A stretch of DNA of 64,000 bases, from positions 87,148 through 151,147 of the forward strand of contig JBFXCU010000004.1 of the NCBI GenBank assembly GCA_050181835.1. The letters are read 5' to 3'. This DNA is from CAILZL01 sp050181835 (GTDB lineage Bacteria; Pseudomonadota; Gammaproteobacteria; Steroidobacterales; Steroidobacteraceae). A program made the translations under genes and the position numbers. This document shows, one piece after another, positions 34,254 to 42,132 of the stretch. Each line of letters begins with the position of its first letter. Positions within the stretch are counted from its first letter, which is position 1. The notes under the pieces are model-generated. The model searched no databases. It was not told where the DNA came from and saw only the letters and a list, made by a program, of their open reading frames with translations.

Positions 34254-35783
34254 ATGGACGAATTTAACGAAATCACTCGGCACCTGTTGCGCTTTTCCCC
34301 GGATGCCCTGATCGTCGTCGATGATCAGCGGCAGATTTGTTATGCGAATGATACGGTGACAGAGCTGTTTGGTTATTCACCAACAGCCTTGTTGGGACGA
34401 CCAGTTGAGGTGTTGATTCCGGAGCGCTGGCACAGCCCCCATATCGAGTACACAGCGGGCTTCATGCAGGATCCTAGTAATCGTGAAATGGGTGCAAGAA
34501 AAAAGGATCTGTTTGCACGCCGTGCTGACGGCAGCGAGTTTTCGGCTGGTATCCGTTTGTCACCATTCAAATTGGATGGTAAGGTTTTTGTCGTTGCGGC
34601 AATTCGTGACACCACGGAACGGCGTCAGATTAACGAAGAGTTGATTGCTGCGCGTGAGAAAGCCGAAGTAGCTGATCGCGCTAAAGGCCGATTTTTAGCT
34701 ATCGCCAGCCATGATTTGCGTCAGCCACTGCACACCATCCGTTTGTTGAACGCCGGGATGCTGAAACTCAGCGCGGAGCCGCAGGGGCGGGATTTGTTGC
34801 AACGCCAGGAGCAGGCGATTGAGGTGATGAGCGACATGCTTAATGCATTGTTAGACATCAGTCGTTTGGAGTCTGGTTCGGTGCAGCCGAAGTGTGCTGA
34901 TGTGTCTTTGAGCGCAATATTTGACGAGTTACGTGTTGAGTTTGATCCTGTTGCAAGGGTGCGCAACCTCATATTTCACGTGGCCGCTGCTAACGTAGTG
35001 CTACACACAGATAGCATGTTGTTTCATCAGTTGTTGGAAAACCTGGTTGGTAATGCCTTCAAATATACTCACCACGGTTCAGTATCGGTCAAGTGTGTTG
35101 ATGACGGCAATGTACTTACGGTCACCATAAAAGACACAGGCGTGGGTATACCAGCTGATAAGCTGGCACGCGTTTTTGATGACTACTACCAAGTGGATGA
35201 AGGCAGTTCCAGTCGTGTTGGTGTGGGTCTCGGATTGGCTATCGTCAAGGAGGTGGCACGATTACTTAACTTCACATTACGTATTGTGTCTGTTGTCGGC
35301 GAAGGTACCGAAGTGCATATTGCAATACCCAGAGGCTGTTGGGAATGTGTCATGGATGAATCTACCGAGTTGGTATTGATTCCAGAGAGGCAGACAAGTG
35401 CAAAAAAGCCGCGCATATTTTTAGTTGAAGACAATGAAGGTGTGCGTATCGCCACCGAATTATTTTTTAAGCTGGAGGGATTTGAAGTACGTTGTGCGGG
35501 GACTTATGTTGAAGCAGAAAAGCTGGTTGATTCTATGCAATCAGGGGATGTGCTGATTGCCGACTACCATCTGGATGAAGATAGCACGGGGCTTGATTTG
35601 TTGATGCATACTCGTCAGCGGCTCGGGTATGCGCTTTCTGGAATTATATTAAGTGGCGATTTGTCCGGGTTATTGCGTAGATTGCAGGCGCCCATACTGA
35701 ACACTCGCTTCCTAAGTAAACCTGTTGATACGAAGGCATTGATTGCTGCTGTTGGTGAGCTGACTTTAGCTGGGCAAGAGTAG
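34254..35783 (+). CDS. PAS hybrid histidine kinase with C-terminal receiver
   Basis: PAS occupies residues 8-120 (FSPDALIVVDDQRQICYAND), the HisKA H-box is AIASHDLRQPLHTIRLLN (His153), HATPase has LLENLVGNAFKYT and GVGLGLAIVKEVARL, and a receiver from about 385 has FLVEDNEGVRI and the phospho-acceptor in IADYHLDEDSTG. It has no transmembrane segment, so it is a cytoplasmic sensor. ATG 34254 is chosen over TTG 34236. It is transcribed away from the FixLJ-like pair, from a 212-bp gap, and the three may form one circuit. Confidence 0.92.
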   Translation: MDEFNEITRHLLRFSPDALIVVDDQRQICYANDTVTELFGYSPTALLGRPVEVLIPERWHSPHIEYTAGFMQDPSNREMGARKKDLFARRADGSEFSAGIRLSPFKLDGKVFVVAAIRDTTERRQINEELIAAREKAEVADRAKGRFLAIASHDLRQPLHTIRLLNAGMLKLSAEPQGRDLLQRQEQAIEVMSDMLNALLDISRLESGSVQPKCADVSLSAIFDELRVEFDPVARVRNLIFHVAAANVVLHTDSMLFHQLLENLVGNAFKYTHHGSVSVKCVDDGNVLTVTIKDTGVGIPADKLARVFDDYYQVDEGSSSRVGVGLGLAIVKEVARLLNFTLRIVSVVGEGTEVHIAIPRGCWECVMDESTELVLIPERQTSAKKPRIFLVEDNEGVRIATELFFKLEGFEVRCAGTYVEAEKLVDSMQSGDVLIADYHLDEDSTGLDLLMHTRQRLGYALSGIILSGDLSGLLRRLQAPILNTRFLSKPVDTKALIAAVGELTLAGQE

Positions 35784-35813
35784 TTATCCGTTTTGTTTTT
35801 AGGCGATGGTAAG

Positions 35814-36476
35814 TTACTTGGTTACGATCAAGTGATCATTGACTATAAAAACACCTGGCGCATTCCACGTGGCGACTACGGCAGACTCGCGCTCTCTTAA
35901 GGTTGGTACCTCACCTTCAAGCGTGACTATGCCGTCAGCAATTACTACGCGAATTTTCTCGGCGTCGCAATGCGCATGTCTCTGAAACGCGTTTTCAATC
36001 TTATCTCTGACTTCTTCGCCCGATATTTTCATGGGATCCGTCTTGATTTTGATATTGTTATCTACACCACGCACTCCGCGAAGATGACAAATCGCCGACT
36101 CTACAGCATTCTTTTGATGCCAGAATTTGACATTGCCGTTCAGTGTAATCCAGCCTTCATTCACTGTAAGTTGTACGTCCTCAGCTGGAACGTGCAGTTG
36201 GGCTTCCAGTATCATTAACGCAGATGCGGCAATTTCAGTGTCGCTACGGTGGTTATCGATCGGCAGCTTGATCTCAATTTCATTAGCGATGGCTTTGACA
36301 CCAGCGGTTGACTCGGTTGCTCTTTGTACTGCCAGGCGATCTGGATAAGCACTTACATGACCGCTAAGCGTTACTACGCCATCTTTTACAGCGACGCCGA
36401 TATTGCGCGAATCAAAGCGGGTATCCCAATCTAATTCTGCTTCAATATCGTCACGAACTTGTCTGTCCGATTTCAT
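35814..36476 (-). CDS. Triple BON domain protein
   Basis: Three BON domains follow each other: residues 1-70 (DDIEAELDWDTR to GVVTLSGHVSAYP), 80-145 (QLTVNEGWITLNGNVKFW) and 150-220 (ADGIVTLEGEVPTLRERESA). There is no signal peptide, unlike periplasmic OsmY, so it probably acts in the cytoplasm. AGGAA lies upstream of the ATG at 36476. Such proteins accompany osmotic and oxidative stress genes. It is divergent from the ferritin-like gene. Confidence 0.88.
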   Translation of the reverse strand: MKSDRQVRDDIEAELDWDTRFDSRNIGVAVKDGVVTLSGHVSAYPDRLAVQRATESTAGVKAIANEIEIKLPIDNHRSDTEIAASALMILEAQLHVPAEDVQLTVNEGWITLNGNVKFWHQKNAVESAICHLRGVRGVDNNIKIKTDPMKISGEEVRDKIENAFQRHAHCDAEKIRVVIADGIVTLEGEVPTLRERESAVVATWNAPGVFIVNDHLIVTK

Positions 36477-36706
36477 GGTGGATTCCTGACACTGCATTGA
36501 TTGTTGTGACTTGCCGATACTATAAGGTTAAGCAGTTGAGGGGAAATACGTAACACTGCGTATCTATAGGAACGATATATCTGTCAAATGGAAAAATCCT
36601 TGGTAGGGTGGATGCCCTGCATCGATATCGTAGATAGACCCTTTTCGGGGACGCGTGTCGTTACTACTGCAAGCAAGTAAATAGACTAAAAATCAGGAGA
36701 ATCATT

Positions 36707-37002
36707 ATGGCTAACGAAGGCTATCACGAGTCTATTGCCGAGCTTTGCGATGCAACTCGTGATATGCATCGTGCCATCGTGCCATCGTGTCGCTGATGGA
36801 GGAGCTCGAAGCGGTAGACTGGTACAATCAGCGTGTCGACGCCTGTGAGGATGTTGAATTAAGAGCTATTCTTGCCCATAACAGGGATGAAGAAAAGGAA
36901 CATGCTGCTATGGTGCTGGAGTGGATACGTCGCAAAGATTCAAAATTTAATACGGAATTGAAAAATTTTATTTTTTCAGACAAGCCAATTACACATGAAT
37001 AA
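36707..37002 (+). pseudogene. Encapsulated ferritin-like protein (EncFtn), frameshifted by an 8-bp duplication
   Basis: The first 25 codons (MANEGYHESIAELC to HRAIV) and the following frame from 36787 (VSLMEELEAVDWYNQRVDA, then LAILAHNRDEEKEHAAMVLEWIRR) together make one intact EncFtn: helix one with the Glu of MEELEAVDWY and helix two with Glu/His in DEEKEH that form the ferroxidase site. The frame is broken by a tandem GTGCCATC at 36771-36786; removing one copy restores a 95-residue protein ending KPITHE. The intact form oxidises Fe2+ inside an encapsulin shell, but no encapsulin gene follows. Internal GTG 36787 could start a truncated form. Confidence 0.88.
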
Positions 37003-37060
37003 TGTGATACTCATTATATATGTAGCCTAAAATCAGCTATGACTAGTGAGATCATTGGGT

Positions 37061-38026
37061 CTATCTGGCTGTAGCTGTCTGACGCGTTACTGATGACTTG
37101 AATGATGCTGGTTTGATCACCAATATGTCACACTGTACATCGTCCAGGACGCGTTCAGCGGTATGGCCAATAAAGATACGTTTCAGTCCAAGGCGAGACA
37201 CTGCGCCCATTACCAGCACATCGGCTTTTGATTTTTTTGCCTGCTGCGAAATGCAGGTTGCTGGCTCTCCCTCTACAATTAGTAGATTACGAGCGGCTAT
37301 CGCGTAGCGCTTGGTAGTACGCTTGACCATATCGCGAACCCGCGTCTTGTGGCGACGGCTCTCCGCTGGCGTGGCAGGCACCAACACTGCTACTTCACCC
37401 ACGCCAGAGGTCAGATTGGGCGGCACTGTGTAGGCATGAACGACGCTGAGTCGGCCAGCGCCAGTCCCTACTACCTGACCGGCGGCATCGAGTATTGCGC
37501 TGTCGAGATCGACGGACTTAGCGTGGCTATGGAAGGGGTCAACGCTTGCCAGCACCGATAACGATGGCTTTAGTCGCGTCGATTTTGCCAGCCACAGCGG
37601 GCAAGGACAGTTGCGGATCAATTCCCAGTCACTATTGGCGAGGAACAACCGCGCGGCACGTGAGTGATGTGGCGAGTTAGCAATCAGCAGATCAGGTTTG
37701 CGCTTTATAACCTGGCGTACGATGCCATCAAAGATGGGGTAATCGAGCACCGATACGCAGGTGATACGGCGACTAGAGGTTTGTAATGGCTTGACCATCT
37801 TCTGCAGCCAATGCTGCTGAGCCTTGCGAATCTCTTCGAGACTATTCGGGCCTCTTAGGTGGGTAGGAATGGTGAATACCTCATCATTCACTGCCGAAAC
37901 GTGTAGTACTTCCAGTGATGCGCCAAATCTGTCAGCGAGGGCAACTGCTTTACGCAGTAGCGCCCGCGACTCAGGACTAGTATCTCTGATGGCAACCATC
38001 AGTTTTTTCCAGCGGTTGTTTTTCAT
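37061..38026 (-). CDS. Tandem universal stress protein (UspE-like)
   Basis: Two UspA domains in one chain: residues 8-145 (KLMVAIRDTSPESRALLRKA) and 160-310 (SVLASVDPFHSHAK to CDILVIKPA). The second contains VLVMGAVSRLGLKRIFIGHT, close to the ATP-binding G-2X-G-9X-G(S/T) pattern with a Thr at the end. At 321 residues it matches UspE. Such proteins help survival at low oxygen or during starvation. It is convergent with the broken ferritin gene. Confidence 0.9.
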   Translation of the reverse strand: MKNNRWKKLMVAIRDTSPESRALLRKAVALADRFGASLEVLHVSAVNDEVFTIPTHLRGPNSLEEIRKAQQHWLQKMVKPLQTSSRRITCVSVLDYPIFDGIVRQVIKRKPDLLIANSPHHSRAARLFLANSDWELIRNCPCPLWLAKSTRLKPSLSVLASVDPFHSHAKSVDLDSAILDAAGQVVGTGAGRLSVVHAYTVPPNLTSGVGEVAVLVPATPAESRRHKTRVRDMVKRTTKRYAIAARNLLIVEGEPATCISQQAKKSKADVLVMGAVSRLGLKRIFIGHTAERVLDDVQCDILVIKPASFKSSVTRQTATAR

Positions 38027-38088
38027 TAGCCTATTCCATTGAATTAGAAAGATTACGTGTTGATACAGGCCACACCATAAAAATGGAT

Positions 38089-38508
38089 TCAGGCGCTACG
38101 TGAAAGCGGTGAAGGCGTTAGCGACTGCATGACGCGCTGCAATTTGCCGCGCACTGTCTCAGCGAGCAGGTCAATTTCCGGCTTGCCAACTAAATTCATC
38201 AGTGCTATCGGATCCATGAACTCGATGTGAACTTGTTGGTGGTCGTCTTCGCGCACCACAACATTGCAGGGCAGTAAAAGTCCTATCGAAGGTTCAGAGT
38301 CCAATGCTGTCGCTGCCAATGAGGGATTGCAGGCACCGATAATCCGGTATGGGGGCATTTCTTTGTCAAGCTTCTTCTTGAATGTCGCAGCTACATCAAT
38401 ATCAGTCAGTACCCCAAACCCTTCGGTCTGTAATGCAGCGGTCAGGCTTTCGATAGCTACGGCGAAGGGTAAGTTGACCACGATCCCAAAGCCGTATTCA
38501 TTTCTCAC
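38089..38508 (-). CDS. DUF302 domain protein
   Basis: The 139-residue protein shows the DUF302 pattern: SLTAALQTEGFGVLTDIDVA, the YRIIGACNPSLAATAL segment with its conserved Cys, and GLLLPCNVVVRE. The family has a simple alpha-beta fold; its function is unsettled, though it is often found with sulfur-oxidation or low-oxygen genes. It lies 62 bp upstream of the usp gene on the same strand and may share its transcript. Confidence 0.88.
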   Translation of the reverse strand: MRNEYGFGIVVNLPFAVAIESLTAALQTEGFGVLTDIDVAATFKKKLDKEMPPYRIIGACNPSLAATALDSEPSIGLLLPCNVVVREDDHQQVHIEFMDPIALMNLVGKPEIDLLAETVRGKLQRVMQSLTPSPLSRSA

Positions 38509-38636
38509 TGTTCACCTCACGAATATCTCGTACAAAGAGTTTCTCGACTTACCTAATTATGCGGGTAGTTACTAACGCTGCGCCAGCTCGCTAAGCAGGA
38601 CAATCCGGGTTAATACGTATGACACTGTCTGAAGAA

Positions 38637-38657
38637 AATCTACATTTTCTGTAGATT
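38637..38657. repeat. Perfect 8-bp palindrome in the DUF302 upstream gap
   Basis: AATCTACA (38637-38644) and TGTAGATT (38650-38657) are separated by TTTTC. It lies 129 bp upstream of the DUF302 start and 92 bp downstream of the Met-rich protein stop, in the 241-bp gap 38509-38749. It could be an operator or an RNA hairpin. Another short palindrome, ATACGTAT, is at 38613-38620. Confidence 0.45.
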
Positions 38658-38749
38658 AGGGTGAATTTATAAGGGATGGCTTGCTTGTGATGAAAACCCT
38701 AACTCTGTTACCAAAGAAGCGCTGTAACTATGGCTATCTTAACTGCACG

Positions 38750-39139
38750 CTATTGCCCTGAACTCTGCATGGCTTTCTGATGTTCCGCCATTTGTTCCAG
38801 CATCATTTGCATCATGTTCATGTGATTGTCGGATCCCATTCCCTGCATTGGCATACCTTTACCCATGCCGCCCATGTTCTGCTGCATCATTTGCATCGTA
38901 TGTTGCATTGTTTCCATGTGTTCGTTCATCAGCTTGGCACGTTCATTGGCGTCTTTAGTCGTATGAATTGCGGCCATCTGCGCTTTCATTTTCTGCATAT
39001 TGGTCATGGCATCAGCTGACATACTGGCTTTAGTGGCTAGAAGAGAGGCAGGCTCATCAGCTGCAAGGGAAATGGTTGCAGCCATGCCCGTGAGCAGTGA
39101 ACAGATAGTAACGATGGTAAGTGTGTTGGTCTTGTTCAT
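38750..39139 (-). CDS. Exported methionine-rich small protein
   Basis: A signal peptide (TLTIVTICSLLTGMAATISLAA, to about residue 26) precedes an alpha-helical, Met- and Gln-rich body: MTNMQKMKAQMAAIH, then HMETMQHTMQMMQQNMGG and MGKGMPMQGMGSDNH. Met and His clusters like these often bind Cu(I) in the periplasm, but no known family signature is visible, so metal binding is inferred from composition only. It stands alone on the minus strand. Confidence 0.75.
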   Translation of the reverse strand: MNKTNTLTIVTICSLLTGMAATISLAADEPASLLATKASMSADAMTNMQKMKAQMAAIHTTKDANERAKLMNEHMETMQHTMQMMQQNMGGMGKGMPMQGMGSDNHMNMMQMMLEQMAEHQKAMQSSGQ

Positions 39140-39239
39140 TAGTGCTTTCCTTAAAATTGTGTTGAGAAATAATTGTCTTATTAACTAGGTTATTTCAATT
39201 TTTAACCATGCATTCCCGAAAATAAACCAAGTTGATCAA

Positions 39240-40487
39240 TCACGCGGCCACTCGCGTGGCATCGAGTTGACAATGCTTAGTGAGTAACGTGACCCCATAA
39301 ACACTGTTTGGTATCCTAGGTAGTGTGGTGTGACCGGCGCCGACAAGCGTATCATCTGCAATCACTGCTCCCGCGCCGACTACCGTTCGCCATAGCTGGC
39401 AGCGCGCGCCAATGGTGGCACCGGGTAACACCACGCACTCATCGAGACGACTACCCACTCCAATAGTGCTGCGTGTCGATAGAACAGTGAGGTCGAGTTG
39501 TGCATGGTCGACGACTGTTCCTGAGCCCAGTAGCGAGTTGGCAACCAAGCCTCTGCAATCGGGTGGTGTCAACACTCGTGCTGGTGGTGCTGAGTCAGTC
39601 GCGGTCAGAAATGGCCATTCACAATCGTGTAGATTGATAGGTGGTGGTTGCAGCAACAGATCCATGTGCGCATGCCAGTATGCGTCCAGCGTACCCACGT
39701 CACGCCAATACTGCACTCGGCCCTGCGAGTCTTTGAACGTGTATACCGACACCCTACTTTTAGCCACGGCGACGGGCAACACATGACGACCGAAATCAAA
39801 CTCCGATTCAGGTTGCATGACAGTTTCCGTCAGATGACTGAACAGGAATCGTTTGCTGATGACATAAATACCCATTGATGCCAACACTTGCCCATTGCTA
39901 ATCGCTGTGTCGGGTAGGGACTGCGGCTTTTCCATAAAGCTGGTTGCAAGATCGTCATTATCGATGGTGAGTACACCTAACTGATTCGCCTCCACTGCCG
40001 GTACCGGTACACAGGCGACAGTGATATCTGCACCGCTACGTCGGTGATGTGCCAACAGTGGTCGATAGTCCATCTTGTAGATGTGATCGCCGACTAGCAC
40101 CAATACCTGATCTCCGGGGTCATTCGCGATAAAGTCGATGTTCTCTATCACTGCATGCGCGGTGCCCCAGTATCGACCGCTTCGAGAGCGCTGTTGTGCA
40201 GTCAAAATATCGACAAACTCACCCATGGCGCGCGGCAGCCAATTCCAACCTGTGCTGAGATGCTCTATTAATGTATGCGGCTTGTACTGAGTCAGAACTC
40301 CGATTCGGCGCACGCCAGAGTGAACGCAATTCGACAGAGTAAAATCGATATTGCGAAAATGCCCACCAAAGGAAAGTGCGGGCTTGCACTCGTCTGCAGT
40401 CAGGTTGCCGAGGCGTGTGCCATTACCGCCGGCAAGCACCAAGGCAAGGGTGTTTGGATCTGTAGCAGTTTGGTTGCAGCGCGTCAT
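39240..40487 (-). CDS. glgC: Glucose-1-phosphate adenylyltransferase GlgC
   Basis: GlgC makes ADP-glucose for glycogen synthesis. The N-terminal nucleotidyltransferase domain has VLAGGNGTRLGNLTADECKP, the substrate-binding VLVLVGDHIYKMDYRPLL, and FMEKPQ; a left-handed beta-helix follows (from about 290), with GATIGARCQLWRTVVGAGAVI. At 415 residues it matches bacterial GlgC. No other glg gene is in the window; its neighbours are stress genes. It may store carbon when growth stops. Confidence 0.95.
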   Translation of the reverse strand: MTRCNQTATDPNTLALVLAGGNGTRLGNLTADECKPALSFGGHFRNIDFTLSNCVHSGVRRIGVLTQYKPHTLIEHLSTGWNWLPRAMGEFVDILTAQQRSRSGRYWGTAHAVIENIDFIANDPGDQVLVLVGDHIYKMDYRPLLAHHRRSGADITVACVPVPAVEANQLGVLTIDNDDLATSFMEKPQSLPDTAISNGQVLASMGIYVISKRFLFSHLTETVMQPESEFDFGRHVLPVAVAKSRVSVYTFKDSQGRVQYWRDVGTLDAYWHAHMDLLLQPPPINLHDCEWPFLTATDSAPPARVLTPPDCRGLVANSLLGSGTVVDHAQLDLTVLSTRSTIGVGSRLDECVVLPGATIGARCQLWRTVVGAGAVIADDTLVGAGHTTLPRIPNSVYGVTLLTKHCQLDATRVAA

Positions 40488-40565
40488 CCGAACTACCTCA
40501 CATTGGTGGCGTCGTCAGTCGTGTCGCAAGATTAAGTGTTTTAGTAACTTTGCCAATCCGGAAAG

Positions 40566-41003
40566 TTACCTAATGACAGTAATATCGACCTCAAGCTCAC
40601 GTACAGCGCGCAGTGAGTTGGTGACCAGGCATCCGTGCTCAGCTTTCTCCAGCGCTAGGCGAAAGCGTGCTTCATCCACTTGTTTTGGGATAGTGAGCGC
40701 TACCTGAGTGACAAACTTGGTGAATCTGGTTTCGTTCTCGACACGCTCAAGCGTTCCGACGACTTCGCAGGCAAGTTGCGACCACTCAAGCTTGGATGCT
40801 TTAGCCACGGCGCGGAAAGTCAGTATGAAGCAGCTCGCAACCGCTGCACACAGCATCGACTCTGGAGACCACTGGTCACCCGGGCCGTCGAACTCGCGAG
40901 GTGCGGCAGTGACGAGAGTCGGTAAGTCTGCGGCGGCAATGGGTACAGTGCCGGTTGCAGTGCCACTTGCAGTGACGGTGTAGAAGTGTGGAAAGGGTTG
41001 CAT
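40566..41003 (-). CDS. OsmC/Ohr family protein
   Basis: An OsmC-fold peroxiredoxin-like protein of 145 residues. The family cysteines are in PESMLCAAVASCFILTF (Cys52, Cys58) and KAEHGCLVTNSL (Cys125); Cys58 and Cys125 match the redox pair that reduces organic hydroperoxides with thiol donors. The start lies about 27 bp from a 12-bp inverted repeat. It is probably monocistronic and stress-induced. Confidence 0.88.
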   Translation of the reverse strand: MQPFPHFYTVTASGTATGTVPIAAADLPTLVTAAPREFDGPGDQWSPESMLCAAVASCFILTFRAVAKASKLEWSQLACEVVGTLERVENETRFTKFVTQVALTIPKQVDEARFRLALEKAEHGCLVTNSLRAVRELEVDITVIR

Positions 41004-41030
41004 GTATTTAAGCTTCTGGTATCAATCGGA

Positions 41031-41092
41031 ACATACGATCTATAACTGAGGATTGGCTTTCATGGCATTCGTTCCGATGTTAGATCGTATGT
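41031..41092. repeat. 12-bp perfect inverted repeat upstream of the osmC-like gene
   Basis: ACATACGATCTA (41031-41042) is the reverse complement of TAGATCGTATGT (41081-41092), with 38 bp between. It lies 28-89 bp before the osmC-like start on the minus strand, where an operator or a leader RNA structure would be expected. No further copy of this sequence was noticed in the window. Confidence 0.55.
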
Positions 41093-41228
41093 AATATGTG
41101 TCGGAAAGTTAACACCTCGATACGATTAGAACAGCACGGACAGATACCTAGCGTAAATTGGGAGTCCAAGCGTCATTTTACTTACTTTGCTTGGTGCCGG
41201 GTTTCGCATCACGGGTATGACCAGCCGC

Positions 41229-41549
41229 TCAGCGCTGCTCCCACATCAAGGGCGCGTTGGCAGCACTGGCGCGTTCCAGTATGTCAATCAATGGCCCGGC
41301 GCGCACGGCAAGCACAATAGGTTGCTCATGGTCTTGTGTATCATCTTCGTCTGTGTCAGGAGAGTCTGGGTTGCTCGTGGAACGTATCTCCAGCTGTTGC
41401 CGCAGGCGTGTTAGAGCTGCGGGAATGTCTTCGGCGGCGATTGCACCGGGTAGATTACCACTGGCACCAAGCATTTTGATCAATAACAAGGCGTCACTAC
41501 CAAACATGGTAACCGGCTCCGTTGCGACGGATTTGAATCGGATAAGCAT
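41229..41549 (-). CDS. DUF1840 domain protein
   Basis: The 106-residue product has the DUF1840 pattern: MLIRFKSVATEPVTMFG at the start, LGASGNLPGAIAAEDIPAAL in the middle and RAGPLIDILERASAANAPLMW at the end. The function is unknown. An acidic stretch (DTDEDDTQD) splits the two conserved parts. It lies alone between the osmC-like and HPF-like genes on the same strand. Confidence 0.85.
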   Translation of the reverse strand: MLIRFKSVATEPVTMFGSDALLLIKMLGASGNLPGAIAAEDIPAALTRLRQQLEIRSTSNPDSPDTDEDDTQDHEQPIVLAVRAGPLIDILERASAANAPLMWEQR

Positions 41550-41675
41550 CTGTTCTCCTTTGTTTTTTGGACCGAAATATTAACGGCTAACCAACTACTT
41601 CGTAACTACTACTCTGGTGGCACAAGATGGCAACGATAAAGTCCTTGCTATGGTCAACTTAGCATCGTCACCTGC

Positions 41676-41996
41676 CTAAAAATGATGGCTGCGCATCTTG
41701 CCCAAAGTCTTGTCAATCAACACAGACAGTTTATCAGTTGCGCCGTCAATGGCCTCAGCCAGAGTTGCTGCCTGGTGGGTCACCGCCATGGGGTTGCGGC
41801 CTTCGAGACGTGCCTCAATCATGCAGCGCTTGTCGTTCTTACTGGTCTTGTCGGCATTTTCGTCGCTGAGATGAACTTCCACTCGAGTGATATGTTCACT
41901 AAATCTATCCAAAGCGCTCGCTATGATGTGATGAGCACGATCTGTGATTGGCTCATGACCGCGCAGATTATGGTCGGTATTAATCTGTATGTGCAT
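41676..41996 (-). CDS. HPF/RaiA family ribosome-associated protein (second copy)
   Basis: This is a paralogue of the gene at 27467-27832: the starts (MHIQINTDHNLRGHEP against MLIQINTDHNLQGHEP) and the core KRCMIEARLEGRNP are nearly the same. At 106 residues it is shorter, ending at the final helix (LSVLIDKTLGKM). It probably binds idle ribosomes. It sits among genes for stress and fermentation, 136 bp from the phosphoketolase gene. Two copies in 15 kb suggest use under different conditions. Confidence 0.85.
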   Translation of the reverse strand: MHIQINTDHNLRGHEPITDRAHHIIASALDRFSEHITRVEVHLSDENADKTSKNDKRCMIEARLEGRNPMAVTHQAATLAEAIDGATDKLSVLIDKTLGKMRSHHF

Positions 41997-42132
41997 TTTT
42001 ATGCTCCAATTGATATTGCAAGTCGTGCTGTGTCGGAAGCTAACATCGCGTCTGATGCGAAAGTTGACAAAGTGCAGGCGGAAAGATAAGTGATTGCCTT
42101 TCGGTTAGTCACATTCATGACGCTTTGGTATT

